Of a DNA stretch of 64,000 bases, positions 47,901 through 59,292 are shown in pieces. Within the stretch, counting starts at the first letter, position 1, and each line of letters begins with the position of its first letter. A program made the translations under genes and the position numbers. Source of the stretch: Typha latifolia. Taxonomy: Eukaryota; Streptophyta; Magnoliopsida; Poales; Typhaceae. The notes under the pieces were generated by a model. That model had not been told where the DNA came from. It was given only the letters and a program-made list of their open reading frames with translations, and made no database searches. Location of the stretch: NCBI GenBank assembly GCA_019914945.1, contig CM034100.1, forward strand, positions 15,325,096 to 15,389,095, in the 5' to 3' direction.

Positions 47901-50900
47901 GGCAGATGACAGAAAGCGAGAGTCCAAGCACTACATCAATTAGTGCTTATGTTAGTGAAAATAACAATATGCAGTTGAAGGAGATGCAGAAAGATCCATC
48001 TACTGATAGCAGTGATATGAAAGCATCTTGTTCTCCAGCTGTTCAGACATCTAGTTTGCCTGATCTGAATTCTTCAGTTTCTACTGGCTCATTATTCCGC
48101 CAACCTTTCACAGATATTCAGCAAGTGCAATTGCGTGCACAAATATTTGTTTATGGGTCTCTTATGTGAGTTTTACCATGTCTTCTGAGATTTCCTACAT
48201 TAATGTGGATCAGCCATTAATACATGTTCCAACTTATTGCTGCAGTCAAGTGGTTCCACCAGAGGAGGCTTGTATGACCGCGGCCTTTGGAGAATCTGGT
48301 AAGTGCAATTTAGTCAATGCAAGTATACATGCATGGACCTTATCTTATAGTATGAATGGTTTATATTCATAAACTAACAGATGGTGGAAGAGCTATATGG
48401 GAGGGAATCTGGCATGCTGCTTCTGAAAAATTTCAGAATAAAAAGTCACCTCTCAGTGTTGCTGGAACACCTATATATTCTCATTCAGGTAAACATTATT
48501 TGATTGAGAATTATTGAATCAGTTTGTGATTCAATCTTTGACTGGCTTTATATAAACCTCCTGCAGTTCTTCGAACCACAGAACATGCAAGTGACAGGCC
48601 TGCTAAAAGCAATTCTTTAGACTCGCCTGTTATCCTAGAAGGTAGCAAAGTTATGCAATCAACCGTATTAAGTTCCACAGTGTCTGTGTCTTCACCATCA
48701 TGGACTTTACCTCGTTGCGATGGTTTAGCATTAAACATGCCAAGAGGCAGTCACCTGGATTTTAATCAGGCCATATCTCCACTGCATTCCTTTCAATCAT
48801 CTTATGTGAGGCAGTACACTGGCAATGCTGCACCTTTGTTCTTTGAGAACCCACACCCTGTTTCCTGGGTTGTTTCATCACAGAGCTCAAAACTTGAATC
48901 TGCAGCACAATACTCTACAATAAGTGTTGCTGAAACAGCTCAAGTACTATCTCATAAAGACTCATCCATCTCGCAAGCTTCAAGTATGCAGCTTGCATCA
49001 CCTAGTACTTTGCTTCTTAACCAGTGTTCCACAAGTGTTTCTGCTGCATCAGTTGTACAAAGTGAGACAGAGAAGAAAGCTGCAGTTACTTCTAATCCCA
49101 AGAGTACCTCTGAGAAGTCAAGGAGGAGGAAAAAGGGTTCAGGTCCTGAGAAGGAGGGTTCTGTTAGTGACGTCTCTCGACTTCAACCTGCTTCTGCTAA
49201 CCCATGTACTATGCATACTCCAACTTCTTCAGGTTTTATATTATCTGCCAATTCTCTAAATAAGGTGTTGCCTGATACTGGTGTTTCCCAAATCATGAAG
49301 AAGGTCATTTTTTCAGAAGAGGCAAGCTGTAGGATTGATCAATCAAAGTTGCAAGCAGAAGAAGCTGCTGCCCATGCTGCTGCTGCCATCAGGCATAGCC
49401 AAGCAATATGGAGTCAGTTGAACATCCAGAAGAAATCTGGTTTAATTTCAGACGATGAGGAGAAGCTTGCATCTGCTGCAGTAGCAGCTGCAGCAGCTGC
49501 CTCTGTTGCAAAGGCTGCTGCGGAAGCTGCTAAGGTTGCATCAGAAGCTGCTTTGCTGGCAAAGACAATGATCGCTAAAGCTATTGCTTGTGCTAAAACT
49601 GAAATTGGCCAACTTGATGTAGGGAAGAATTTAGCAAGGTTAAATCCTGTTTCGATCCTGACAGGCAATGATAAGGACCATGGCTCTAGCTTGATCATTT
49701 CTGCAGCCCGAGCCACTTCTAGAAGAAGGGTAGAAGCAGCTTCTGCTGCCACCAAACGTGCAGAAAATCTAGATGCCATTCTTAAAGCTGCAGAACTTGC
49801 TGCAGAAGCTGTGTCACAAGCAGGACAAATCATTACAATGGGAGATCCTTTACCTTTTACTATAAAAGATATGGTGGAAGCTGGTCCTGATTTTTACCAG
49901 AGAGCTTATCTTTCAAGGGCTGAGAAACCTGCAAAAAACAATGGCCTGCAGCAACAGGAGACAATGGCTGTTGATGTGAGTAGTGATAAATCTATCAAAC
50001 ACTTTGACAAGCCCTTATCAAATCATGACGAGGTAGAGAAATTTGTTGGATACGGGACATCTTCCACTATTCAACAGTCCTTGCAGTTGGAGGAAAATAG
50101 AACAGGTATCTTTAGTTGCTAAATTTTGATATGTTTTACTAATTCTAATTGGTCTTGTCATTATTGGCCAATTTCCTGGTCAGATCAATTAGGAAATGCA
50201 GTAGGAGTTTCAGCAGCCATTGGTACACTTGGAGAAGATCCTTCAGCAGATAATCTAAAAGGAAATAGTATCCAAAAGGGTTCTCTTGTTGAGGTTAGTG
50301 GGGTAACCTTGACTTTAAATTTGCTCTCTTTTTTTATTGCAATGTGAAGTGAGATGCATTTTGAAAGTCCTACCTGGCACGTTATTCTTTTTTCTATTAT
50401 GTTTTGTTTCTTCACCTTGTTTCATGATGGAGGATATCAGTATTATTCTCTTTTGTTGGTTTGTCTTTCTTTGATTTGTTCTAAGAAATATATTTTAAAT
50501 AAGATTTCTTTCCTATTCACAGTCCTTGTAATGACAGTTGAATGTCCTGGTGGTTATTGCCTTATACTTTCATTTCAAGTGTATCAGGTTTTAGGTGATA
50601 GGCACAGTCATAGAGGAGTTTGGTTTGCAGCAACTTGTCTTGATGTGAAAGATGGTAAAGCATGTGTCTGCTACAGAGATCTTTCTGATGAAGGTAAACA
50701 TCTTTGTAACTAGCTGTGATGAGTTGACCTCTGTGAACTGTTAAATATCTTTTTCGCTTTGCATTGGGCTTCTTATTTAGTTTCCCTTTTATGCTTGTGC
50801 ATTTCAGTGATTACAATAGAATCAACTGCAACCTTTTTTAAATAGAAAAACTGAGAACCTTTTATGCAGGATCTGATCAGCTTAAGGAGTGGATACCACT

Positions 50901-53900
50901 TGAACTTGAAAGCAACAAAGCCCCCAGAATACGGCTTGCTCATCCTATTGCCATTGCTAAATTCGAAGGAACTAGAAAGCGGAGAAGAGAGGTTGTAGAA
51001 AAATACACTTGGGCTGTTGGAGATCGTGTAGATGCATGGATAAAGGATGGGTAGGCATTCTTACTTTTATATTGCTTCAAGAAATGACTCATAAATTAAC
51101 TTTCTGCTAATAAATCAATTGTAAAATTATCCAGAACTTGTGATTTTGGTTGAAATAATAGCTTCGCAGTTTTCATTGTTCTGCTTCTTGTATTTGGATG
51201 TTTGTTTTGTCACTGAAGCTGAATTTCTTTACTTGTGCACGATGTTGCAAATGTCTATATTCCTACTTCCTAGATATGTGGGCCACTTTTGGAAGCTTAA
51301 ATTGAGATAGCAATTACAGTGAGCAAAATGTAGGTTGGACACAGAAATATTGTTTGAAAATCTTGAATATTTGGTACTAGCGGTGTTGCGACAAGTACAA
51401 AGCCTCCAGCAGGTCCAGGTGGTGCTTATATATTGTCCAAATATCCATGTCAGATTTTGCTGGCCTGATTTAATTGTTCTATTGTCCAATTAGTGCATCA
51501 GCCTATTTGAGCTCTAAGCCCCAACTAGACTTGCATCTCAATCATGCTCAAAGTGTCAAATAGGCGCTGGAGGAAGCTTGCAATGAGCATTGTTTTTTGG
51601 TAGTGTTTGATAGGTACAGAAGGGCATCTAGGAAAGTCAGGTGAAACACTGAAACCTTTTAAACGGACACACACACATACAGAAATCCTAGTAGTAATAG
51701 ATCCATAGATAATGTTTTAGTTGGTGAATGACAGACGACGAGACAGAAGTTGACTGGCATGCTTTATTGGATTTTGCTTGAATAACACGTTTGAGGTATT
51801 TGTGGATCATTTGGACAAGGTTTGAAAAGTTGCTGATATTTTTATTCTAAGTCACTGCTTTTATAGTTTGAGTTGGGATTGAACAGGAAAGGATACTAAG
51901 CTCCAACTCTGGCATTTGAATCCTTGTAGAAAATCCTTATGGTGTGGACCCGTTTTTAGTTTGCCTGAATATCATATGGGCCCAGACTTTGATTTCACAT
52001 AGTATCAATATTTTGGTTAGGCTCAATCTTAAGCTTGGCATTTAAACCTTTACTCTAAATGGCCTAAACTGAACTATCTTGGTTGGCCTTGTCTGATTGT
52101 CATCATATTATGTCTAGAATGCAGATAGTAGCATTTGTTAATATCATGTAAAGAGCCAACCCACAATTTCTGAAAATAAATCTTTGTTGCGTCTTAATCT
52201 TCTCTTTGATGACTCTTCCACACTAATGTGAGAAACATGATATAATGATGTTATTATGGGAACATGTACAATTCAGTTTTTGTGCTTCTTTCCTCTAGTT
52301 AGCTTATATGTTTATAGTTTGAGACATCTAACTTAATTTGTGTGGCTTGATTTGATCTATAGTTGGTGGGAGGGCACTATTACTGAAAAGAGTCAAGAGG
52401 ATGAAACAAAGTATACTGTTCATTTTCCAGGTATGACCACAGGGTTGTAACTTAAATATCTTATTTTGCTGAAAGTTTGTGATATCAATAGTGTAGTGGA
52501 CACACGTTATGACTATATCGAGTTTGTACTTTATAAAAGTGGTGATAATTCATGACTACTGAGTTGCAACGTAACTATGTTATTTTGCTGAAAGTTCTTT
52601 ATATCAATAGTGTAGTGGAGATATGTTACGAGGTTATGACTATATTGAGTTTGTACATTTTAAAGTGGTGATAATTCGTGCCTATAGATTTGGTGAATAT
52701 TTAAGGCAATTTCAGGAAATTTCTACTTGATAATTACTGGTGGAACTTTTGTCGTTGCGTATTAAGTTGGTTTATGTATTTGTGAGCACCTATCTGTTAT
52801 TTATTCCTAATTAAAAAAAATTATGTACATATTCATATTTATTTCTGAGACGAATGTTTTAATCTGAGTGCTGTTTTGAAGTCAACTTCTGTGGTCACCT
52901 AGGTAACCTCTTTGTTTTATTTGTCTGGTTGAGATTGGCAGTATGACATTGAATTTCATTTTGCATTAAATTTGGCTAATTGATGGTTTCTGATGAGGTG
53001 AGTTCCTTAACTATAATGTGGTTTTCATGTTTATTTAACCCTCATGGAATATTTCTGTAGCACACCAGGATCTGGTTCTGATTATTTGTGTACCTGTGAC
53101 AATTAAGGTTCCAATATGCTGATCAGGACTACCTAAGATTTGTCTTGAGTGTCATGCACCAGTAACTTATCCAGCCAAGAAACAGTTAGTGTTTTAATGG
53201 CTCTGAAGTGGTTGACTAGTTTTATCTGCTTTTAAATATGTACCTTTCATGTCCAGAATAAATTTGGTTGAGCTTTATGATAAATAGTTCATTTTAATCA
53301 TCCCTCCACAATATAAAGAGCTTAGGAGAATCTGTGGTTTGTACAATATTCAACTAATTACTGTGTTTATCGTGACCTCAGGAACATACTTGATTATGAA
53401 AATCTTAATAATTTCTTAATACAGAATTTATGTTAAGATATCTGTTAGAATTACGGAGAAAGCCATTGAGGACCATTTTTCAATCATTTAGTGGAATATC
53501 AGGGTTAAGCAATGACTTGGTTCACAGTAATTCAAAATGTTCCTACAAGTGACTGCAGTACAGGGGTGTCTAGGGACTGCATATATCATATGCAGAAGAT
53601 GGTGCATATTATTCGGTACATATGTGTTTCATTTGTTAAAATACTTAGAAGTCACAAATATATCAAGGAATGCAGGAAACTGAAATAAACGAGAACCTCC
53701 TAAGGAATTATAATAGAGAGAAATTCTTGTAAATACATTGACATATAATTTAGTAAGATATTAGATGTTATAAAATGATATTACCACTCATTAGTAACTT
53801 TGTGTAGTCCCATTTGTTTGTTGTCAGAGACATGCCCATGTATGGCCCCGGGCAACTCAAGCAGTCAAAATTAGTACTTAATGTTACACGTCATGCTACA

Positions 53901-55903
53901 ATGTTCATGATCATTCCTATTTGTTGTGTAAGCATTTTAAGAAATTATTTTGTCCTATTGTAGTTTTCATATTCATGTTCATCTAGTAATATTTAGATCC
54001 TACTGTACGAAATGAATTTCTTAATTGTATTAAGTTTTCATTTCATTTCACATATTTTTACCAGCACTCTTTGGAAAAGGAAATTTCCATCTCTTCATCA
54101 CAATCTAGTCATTTTGTCATATTCTGACTGTCGATTTATGGATCTTCTATGCAGCCCGAGGTGATTCGTTGATTGTCAAAGCTTGGAATATTCGGCCTTC
54201 TCTTGTTTGGAAAGATGGCCGCTGGATAGAATGGGCTAGTGCAAGAGAAAGAATCAGTCAATCTTATGAAGTTTGTTCTGTTGTCTATACTTCATCGTTC
54301 TATTTTTGCTATTTTACTAGTGCTTTGGGGCATACATCTGTTTTTTCAAGCCAGTCTGTTATTTTTGTGTTTTCATGATCTTTAGGGTGATTCTCCCATT
54401 AAGAAACGTCAGAGACTTGATCCAAGGATTGATGGCAGAGGAACAGGGGCTCAATCCAACAATACGCATTGTGATAATTCAAGGAAAACTGAGGAGATGA
54501 GAGAACTTAATCTATCTGCAAATGATAGAGTTTTTAAGATTGGTAAAACAGCAAGAGATGTGAACAAAACTAATGCACTTAATGTAAAACAGAGGGGCCT
54601 GCAGAATGTAGGATCAGGAGTGGTGTTTGGTGTACCTAAACCTGGAAAGAAAAGGAAGTTTATGGAAGTAAGTAAACATTATGTTGCTGATAATACTGGT
54701 AAGATGAGTGAAAGAAACGATTCTATCAAATTTGCTAAATATTTGATGCCGCAAACATCTCGGGTAGTGAGAAACACTTCAAAAGTGGACCCAAAAGGGA
54801 AGCAGGCTGATCAGCCTAAGACTAGGAGCCCTAAATCTGTTAAATCTCAAAATATTCAGATCAGGAGTACTGATAAGAAGGACAGTTCATCCTCCAGACC
54901 TGTATCAGTTTTAAATGGCGGACAAAGTGGTCATAGTGGTCATGGTTCTATAACAAATACTGGACGTTCTTTTAGCAATGAAGATACCGATGTAGAGAAG
55001 AATAAATTTTTGGATGATCATTCTTCTCTGAACAGTTCCAAAGATACTTCGTTAGATGTGTACGGCATGCAACCTGGGGACGGTTTTCCTACATCAAAGA
55101 ATCCTGTGGAATCAGAGATAGGGGCAAAAGGGAAGCTTCCTCCTGCTATGAGCAGATCAACCAGAAATGAAGCAAAGGCTTCTGAAAACTCTGGAAAAGC
55201 AATTTCTGATGCTGTTGAGCCTCGGAGATCCAATCGCAGAATTCAGCCAACCTCAAAGGTAAGGTTCACCATGTCTCTTATACTTTGCAATGTATTTTCT
55301 GAACTCTCTTAGTCCTTGTTGACAGAGGCATCTCTTCAGACTATTTTTTATAGTGGTCTCTACCTCTAGTAATCATTGTGGTTATGCTTTAGGAGGTTAA
55401 TTTTGATTTGTTATGCTTCTCTAATAGAAATTTTACCTTAGAAATTTCTGCAGCTTCCCCTTCAACATGGATATTAAAATAACATATACAGTAATCAAAG
55501 TTTTTTGTCAGAATCCTACTATGGAGTAAATAAAATGTCTTGTTAGAATCATGTCCTCATATCAGTATCTGTATTTTAGCATGGTACAGAAGAGGCCTTT
55601 CATCTTTTTTGTTGTGGACCTAGAGAAAGCTATTCATGGACACTATTCGATTCTATTTCTTCTCCTGTATGTGGAAGTATTAACTCTTGACCATTTTGTA
55701 ACCTACAGTTATTAGAAGGTCTACAAAGCTCTCTGATGGTATCCAAAATTCCCAGTGTTCCACATGATAAGAGTGCCAGAGGCCTGCATAAAGGTGCATC
55801 ATCCTTGGGAGGTAAATTTTCAACTGTTTATCCTTTTTTCATCTGTAGTTAGGAATTGTTGATGTAAAATTCAAATCTTGGAACAGGGAGCAGCCATGTC
55901 TAA
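38921..55903 (+). CDS. G2484-1-like nuclear protein with agenet/tudor-like domains
   Basis: Orthologue of Arabidopsis G2484-1 (At4g17330), a large plant-specific protein whose paired agenet modules belong to the Tudor 'royal' family that binds methylated proteins or RNA. Coding exons: 38921-41006, 41115-41411, 47185-47585, 47747-48165, 48246-48298, 48381-48488, 48567-50105, 50184-50293, 50588-50693, 50870-51050, 52363-52430, 54155-54270, 54386-55258, 55709-55811 and 55887-55903. All join in frame (about 2158 aa). It starts MDYDDND, with the conserved SSWIEDFSPGSSAIEF and SRHNNVWSEATSSESVEMLL. A LRAQIFVYGSLI block (about 1060) is also conserved. Alanine-rich helical segments lie at about 1386-1470 and 1500-1545. 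The agenet region (about 1672-1830) has GVWFAATCLDVKDGKACVCY and WWEGTITEKSQEDETKYTVHF. An IKKRQR nuclear signal follows, and the C-terminal motif is LLEGLQSSLMVSKIPS. The middle is acidic and low-complexity. The last small exon is the least certain. Confidence 0.9.
41912..42106 (-). repeat. 3' LTR (left) of the intronic Copia element
   Basis: Begins 'tgttag' right after the TCTTC duplication and shares 'gcattccaagc', 'gagaatatatttgacac' and 'tctatttcctaatatagaac' with the right LTR. It is about 60 bp shorter because of internal deletions. Its right end ('cacttgatga') has lost the terminal bases seen as 'cactcgatgaca' in the other LTR. Confidence 0.88.
44794..45822. mobile_element. hAT-like non-autonomous element nested in the Copia gag
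   Basis: About 1.03 kb that splits the gag reading frame of the surrounding Copia element. Its ends are roughly inverted: left 'gttttaaaagccaacc', and right 'gagcactattcaaaatac', whose reverse complement begins 'gtattttgaatagtgctc'. The subterminal 'ggtaggcgacaaggcgggtg' and 'caggcggcccac' resemble the 'aaggcg/taggcg' words of plant hAT elements. The middle is AT-rich, then a GA-rich stretch at 45350-45400. No transposase frame and no clear 8-bp duplication were found. Confidence 0.5.
46182..46435 (-). repeat. 5' LTR (right) of the intronic Copia element
   Basis: 254 bp. On the plus strand it starts 'tgttagcaaacaagg' and ends 'ctcgatgaca', giving TG...CA ends in element orientation. It abuts the primer-binding site on its left and the TCTTC duplication on its right. 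Confidence 0.9.
51051..52362 (+). other. G2484-1 intron between the two agenet modules
   Basis: Intron of 1.3 kb, from donor 'ggatgg|gtaggc' to acceptor 'gatctatag|ttggtgg'. AT-rich, no gene or obvious transposon. Confidence 0.6.
52431..54154 (+). other. G2484-1 intron with a 120-bp tandem duplication
   Basis: Intron of 1.7 kb, from 'ttttccag|gtatga' to 'ctatgcag|cccgag'. At its 5' end about 52440-52560 and 52560-52685 are a direct duplication with a period near 120 bp, sharing 'ttattttgctgaaagtt', 'atatcaatagtgtagtgga' and 'agtggtgataattc'. The rest is AT-rich with nothing recognised. Confidence 0.7.
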
Positions 55904-56564
55904 AGACAGCTATGTCACATCACTACTTGGTACCTTGCAAACTTGTGTACCAAAGTAAAAACAGAATCTTCTGATATTGTACAGAAAGTGCCATGTTAGG
56001 ATGGAATAGAAGCTCTAATATTGTTGGATGTAGAATGCTATAGTTAATCTAAATTAATATTTTGATTTTTCTTTTTGGGGCGCCAAACACTGTCGTCCTG
56101 TTCTGAAGTAGATTTGGTGATTGATACAAGGAGCCTACTTTTCACTACCTAACTCAAACATCTACAACCAGTGTAAAGAAGAAAGAATCTGACTTGTATC
56201 AAAAGTCCTCATTTTTTGTTCACATATATAAAGAACATTTGGAATTGTTACAGATCATCATTTCCTGGTATGTGATGTTCACTTTGTTTTCTTTTTCCGG
56301 TGTTCTACTTCTTTATCTGCCTGACTAACCATATGTTCCTCTGGCTCAAATGACGCTCTGGAGACACCGATATTATGCTGAAGGCATGATTATGTTGTGT
56401 TTTTTTGTTAAGGGCTTCTCTTGCTGCTTCATTCATCGGTTGCTTTTTGTCTTTGCTCATGATTTGGTCATTGATAATATCCTTGTTTCCTGTTTTTTTT
56501 TTCTTTGTTAAGTAGGTTGCTGAATAATGTGGTAAGCGTACTATTTGTTATGTTGCTGCTAATT

Positions 56565-57480
56565 AAGTATAAACGAGCCGAACCTAGCCGAGCTCAAGCA
56601 AGTTGAGCCTAACTCAGCTCTGCACGGTAGGCATTTTGTTCTCAGCTCGAGCTTGAATCGAGCTGGGTTATGCTGGTTTGCCTCAAGCTTGAGTTTGATT
56701 CGGTAGCTTGACAATGAGCATTGGAAAATTAGTCTCCAGGTGATAATTCCCTTTGTAGGGAAAATTTTAGCATATGAAGAATGCACAAGGGAAGCTTCAA
56801 TGGCATCTGATGAGTCTTTCCATAATTTCTCCCAGTACTCTTCAAGTGAATCACAGAAGTCCAATTCAATAGAAGATCTGGTCTTTGCAACAGCACTTGT
56901 TGGTTATTTGACCAAGGAGATTATAATATAAAAAAACAAACATAAGCAGCGGCTGAAAGTTATTCTGTTGATGAAATGCATTTACCTTCTAGGGGGAGTT
57001 AAAGATGGCAAAAGTTCTGCTACAATGGAATCTGAAATTTCATCATTCCAGTGTAAAAATTCAAGAGACAAACAAATGAAATTGAAACAGGGTATACATC
57101 CGCACCCAAGTAAGAAAGTTTTTGGTGAATCAAGCTTTTCTCCTTTGCCGCATAACATTTGCCGCATAAGACTAATGGCCCTCGGCCTTCGTTGTTCCAG
57201 ATTTATTTCCACTTGTCATCAGTTCTACACAAAAAGATACCTCAAAGAACCACTCCAGTGGTGACTTGGCCGGCGGAGTCTTAGCCGGAGACTCGGGGTG
57301 GCCATCGGAGAGACGATTTGGACGAGAAACCAAAAATTCTCAGTTTTAGAGTACCATCATCATTATTATTATTATATATTTTTAAAAAAAATTAGTATTT
57401 TGAGCTTCGTGCTTGAACGAGCTCGATTATTTTTTTTTCCAGCCTAAAAACGGGGCCGAGCTTTAAGCCGGTGACAGGCC
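56565..57480 (+). mobile_element. Repeat-flanked segment with captured exon-like sequence (unidentified)
   Basis: Both ends are built of 'gagctcaagc'-type words: left 'ccgagctcaagcaagttgag' (about 56588) and right 'gtgcttgaacgagctcga' (about 57408), roughly inverted. Between them lie two non-repetitive stretches that read like protein: about 56760-56930 (MASDESFHNFSQYSSSESQK, then NSIEDLVFATALVGYLTKE) and about 56990-57120 (GGVKDGKSSATMESEISSFQ, then KQGIHPHPSKKVF). Each is preceded by an acceptor-like 'ttgtag' or 'ttctag'. They do not join in an obvious frame and I do not recognise the protein. A gene piece caught by a DNA transposon, or a decayed local gene, are both possible. Confidence 0.35.
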
Positions 57481-57829
57481 TGCCTAGTTGGTGGTGCCGG
57501 GATCACCGAACAGATTTACTAAATTGTGAGAACCGTCGGATGCTTATTTATAGTTATTGTCGGCGGTGTGGGTTGATGCGCGGTCTTATCCATGCATTAA
57601 AACGGTGTATCCTTGATTGGCCGACGACACTGTTCTAGAAGCCCTTCCCAACCGTTGCCAACCGAAGTCTGCGAGAGGACGGTGACGTCGCCGATTAATT
57701 TTCCTGCAGTCGATCTGCCGCTGATATAAAAAATTAAAAAAAAACAAAGAAAGAGAAAAATCCACAAAGTTGTGGAGTTGACATGTGGAGCTGAGCCGCG
57801 GTACGTGTTCCCTTCTCCTAACTCAAAAG

Positions 57830-57835
<6 letters not shown>

Positions 57836-57860
<25 letters not shown>
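57836..57860 (+). repeat. (CT)n tract upstream of the bHLH gene
   Basis: Uninterrupted CT repeat of about 25 bp, followed by more CT-rich sequence to 57887. Such tracts are common in plant core promoters and leaders. It lies about 490 bp before the bHLH start codon. Confidence 0.8.
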
Positions 57861-58316
57861 GTTCTCTCTCTTCACTCTCTCTCTCTCGGATCCAGCACCT
57901 AAGTCTCGAGACATGGCATCATACCACTACCGTAACGTCAACACCTGCTTAGTATTATCTCTTTCTGACTAGCAACCTATTATATATTTCCTTATATCGC
58001 CGGATCAATTTCCTACACCACACAACTGGATCCGACTCTTTCCTCCCCCCTTCTCCTCTCAATTATACTGGGTGACCCCGGCCCCCCTCTCTTTCATATC
58101 GTCACTGCTCCCTTCCCTTTCCGTCCTCCATTGCCGACAAAAGGATAGGAAATGTGATACCTCGACACATGCCGCTGCATGCCCTTGGTCTTGCCACAAG
58201 TAGTTAGGTACTACTAATTAACCAATCATCCTTTTCCTGTGTTAGCCAAACGGTACTGCTGCTCCTGTAGTTGGTTGTACGTTAGTAACCAGGAGAAAAA
58301 GAAGAAGACAGACAAA

Positions 58317-58349
58317 GAGATAGAGATCGAGATAGAGATAGAGATAGAG
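58317..58349 (+). repeat. (GAGATA)n microsatellite ending at the UNE10 start codon
   Basis: Imperfect hexamer repeat 'gagata' in the leader that runs directly into ATG at 58350; the A of ATG belongs to the last unit. An in-frame upstream ATG at 58239 could add 37 residues including a Glu-Ile repeat, but the family N-terminus starts at 58350. Confidence 0.85.
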
Positions 58350-59258
58350 ATGAGTCAGTGTGTACCGAGCTGGGACGACATAGACGACGCACCACACCCA
58401 CCACCTCCCGACCTCCCTTCAATCCACCAACCCCAAGCCTCCTCCGCCGCCGCAGCCGCCGCGCCCATGCCGGACTACGATGAGGTGGCTGAGCTGACGT
58501 GGGAGAACGGGCACCTCTCGTTGCACGGCATGGGGGCTTCACCGCGCGTGGGCAAACCCATCCCCAAGTACCCCCCGGCGTGGGCCCACGGCAAGGGCAG
58601 CGCCGCCCCCGGGGGCACCCTGGAGGCCGTCGTGCACCAGGCCACGCGGTCCCAGCTCCACGCCGCCGTCGCGCAGGTGTGGGTGATGGGCGGAGCCCAC
58701 CCACCCCACGTGGACGCCCTCGTTCCGTCCGGGGTTGCCGAAACGGCGGCGTCTGGGAGGAAGAGGGGAAGGGAGGAGAAGCGGGCGTGCACGAGCCAGG
58801 GGAGTGCGGTGCCCGGGATGGGGGAGAGCACGCTGGTCACGTTCGACACGTGCGGCGAAGAAGTGGGCTTCACCACCACCACCAACAACTCGGTCTCCTT
58901 GTCTCCCGGGTACGACGAGGACGGCGACGGCTCGCCTGAGACGGAGAACACGAGCTTCGGTGTTGGCCACGACCCCATCCGCCACGGCCGGCGACCCCAG
59001 GCACACTACTCTCTCTCTCTCCCCCGTAGTCTTTGTTCTTCTTTATAATAAATATATTTAATTAACTCTTGTTATTTAATGGGATGGTACGTACAGAGAG
59101 ATGGCGCGTGCGAGGAGGAGGAAGAAGAGGAGGAGGAGGAGGAGAAGGCGGGGAGGTCTTCCATCTCCACCAAGAGAAGCAGAGCTGCCGCTATCCACAA
59201 CCAATCGGAACGAGTAAGGAAATTTTTTAATTAATGACACCAATCGAACCAATGTTCT

Positions 59259-59292
<34 letters not shown>

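Larger units (their letters stand above)
55904..58349. other. Intergenic region G2484-1 / UNE10-type bHLH
   Basis: Starts with the G2484-1 3' UTR. Holds a repeat-flanked exon-like segment (about 56560-57480, listed separately) and then the upstream region of the bHLH gene with a (CT)n tract at 57836-57860. The sequence from about 57590 onward is GC-richer and promoter-like. Confidence 0.55.

Noticed and set aside
58475..59006. Long minus-strand open frames (155-167 codons) over UNE10 exon 1
   Set aside because: GC-rich sequence leaves few stops on either strand. The sense frame matches UNE10; the antisense frames match nothing.
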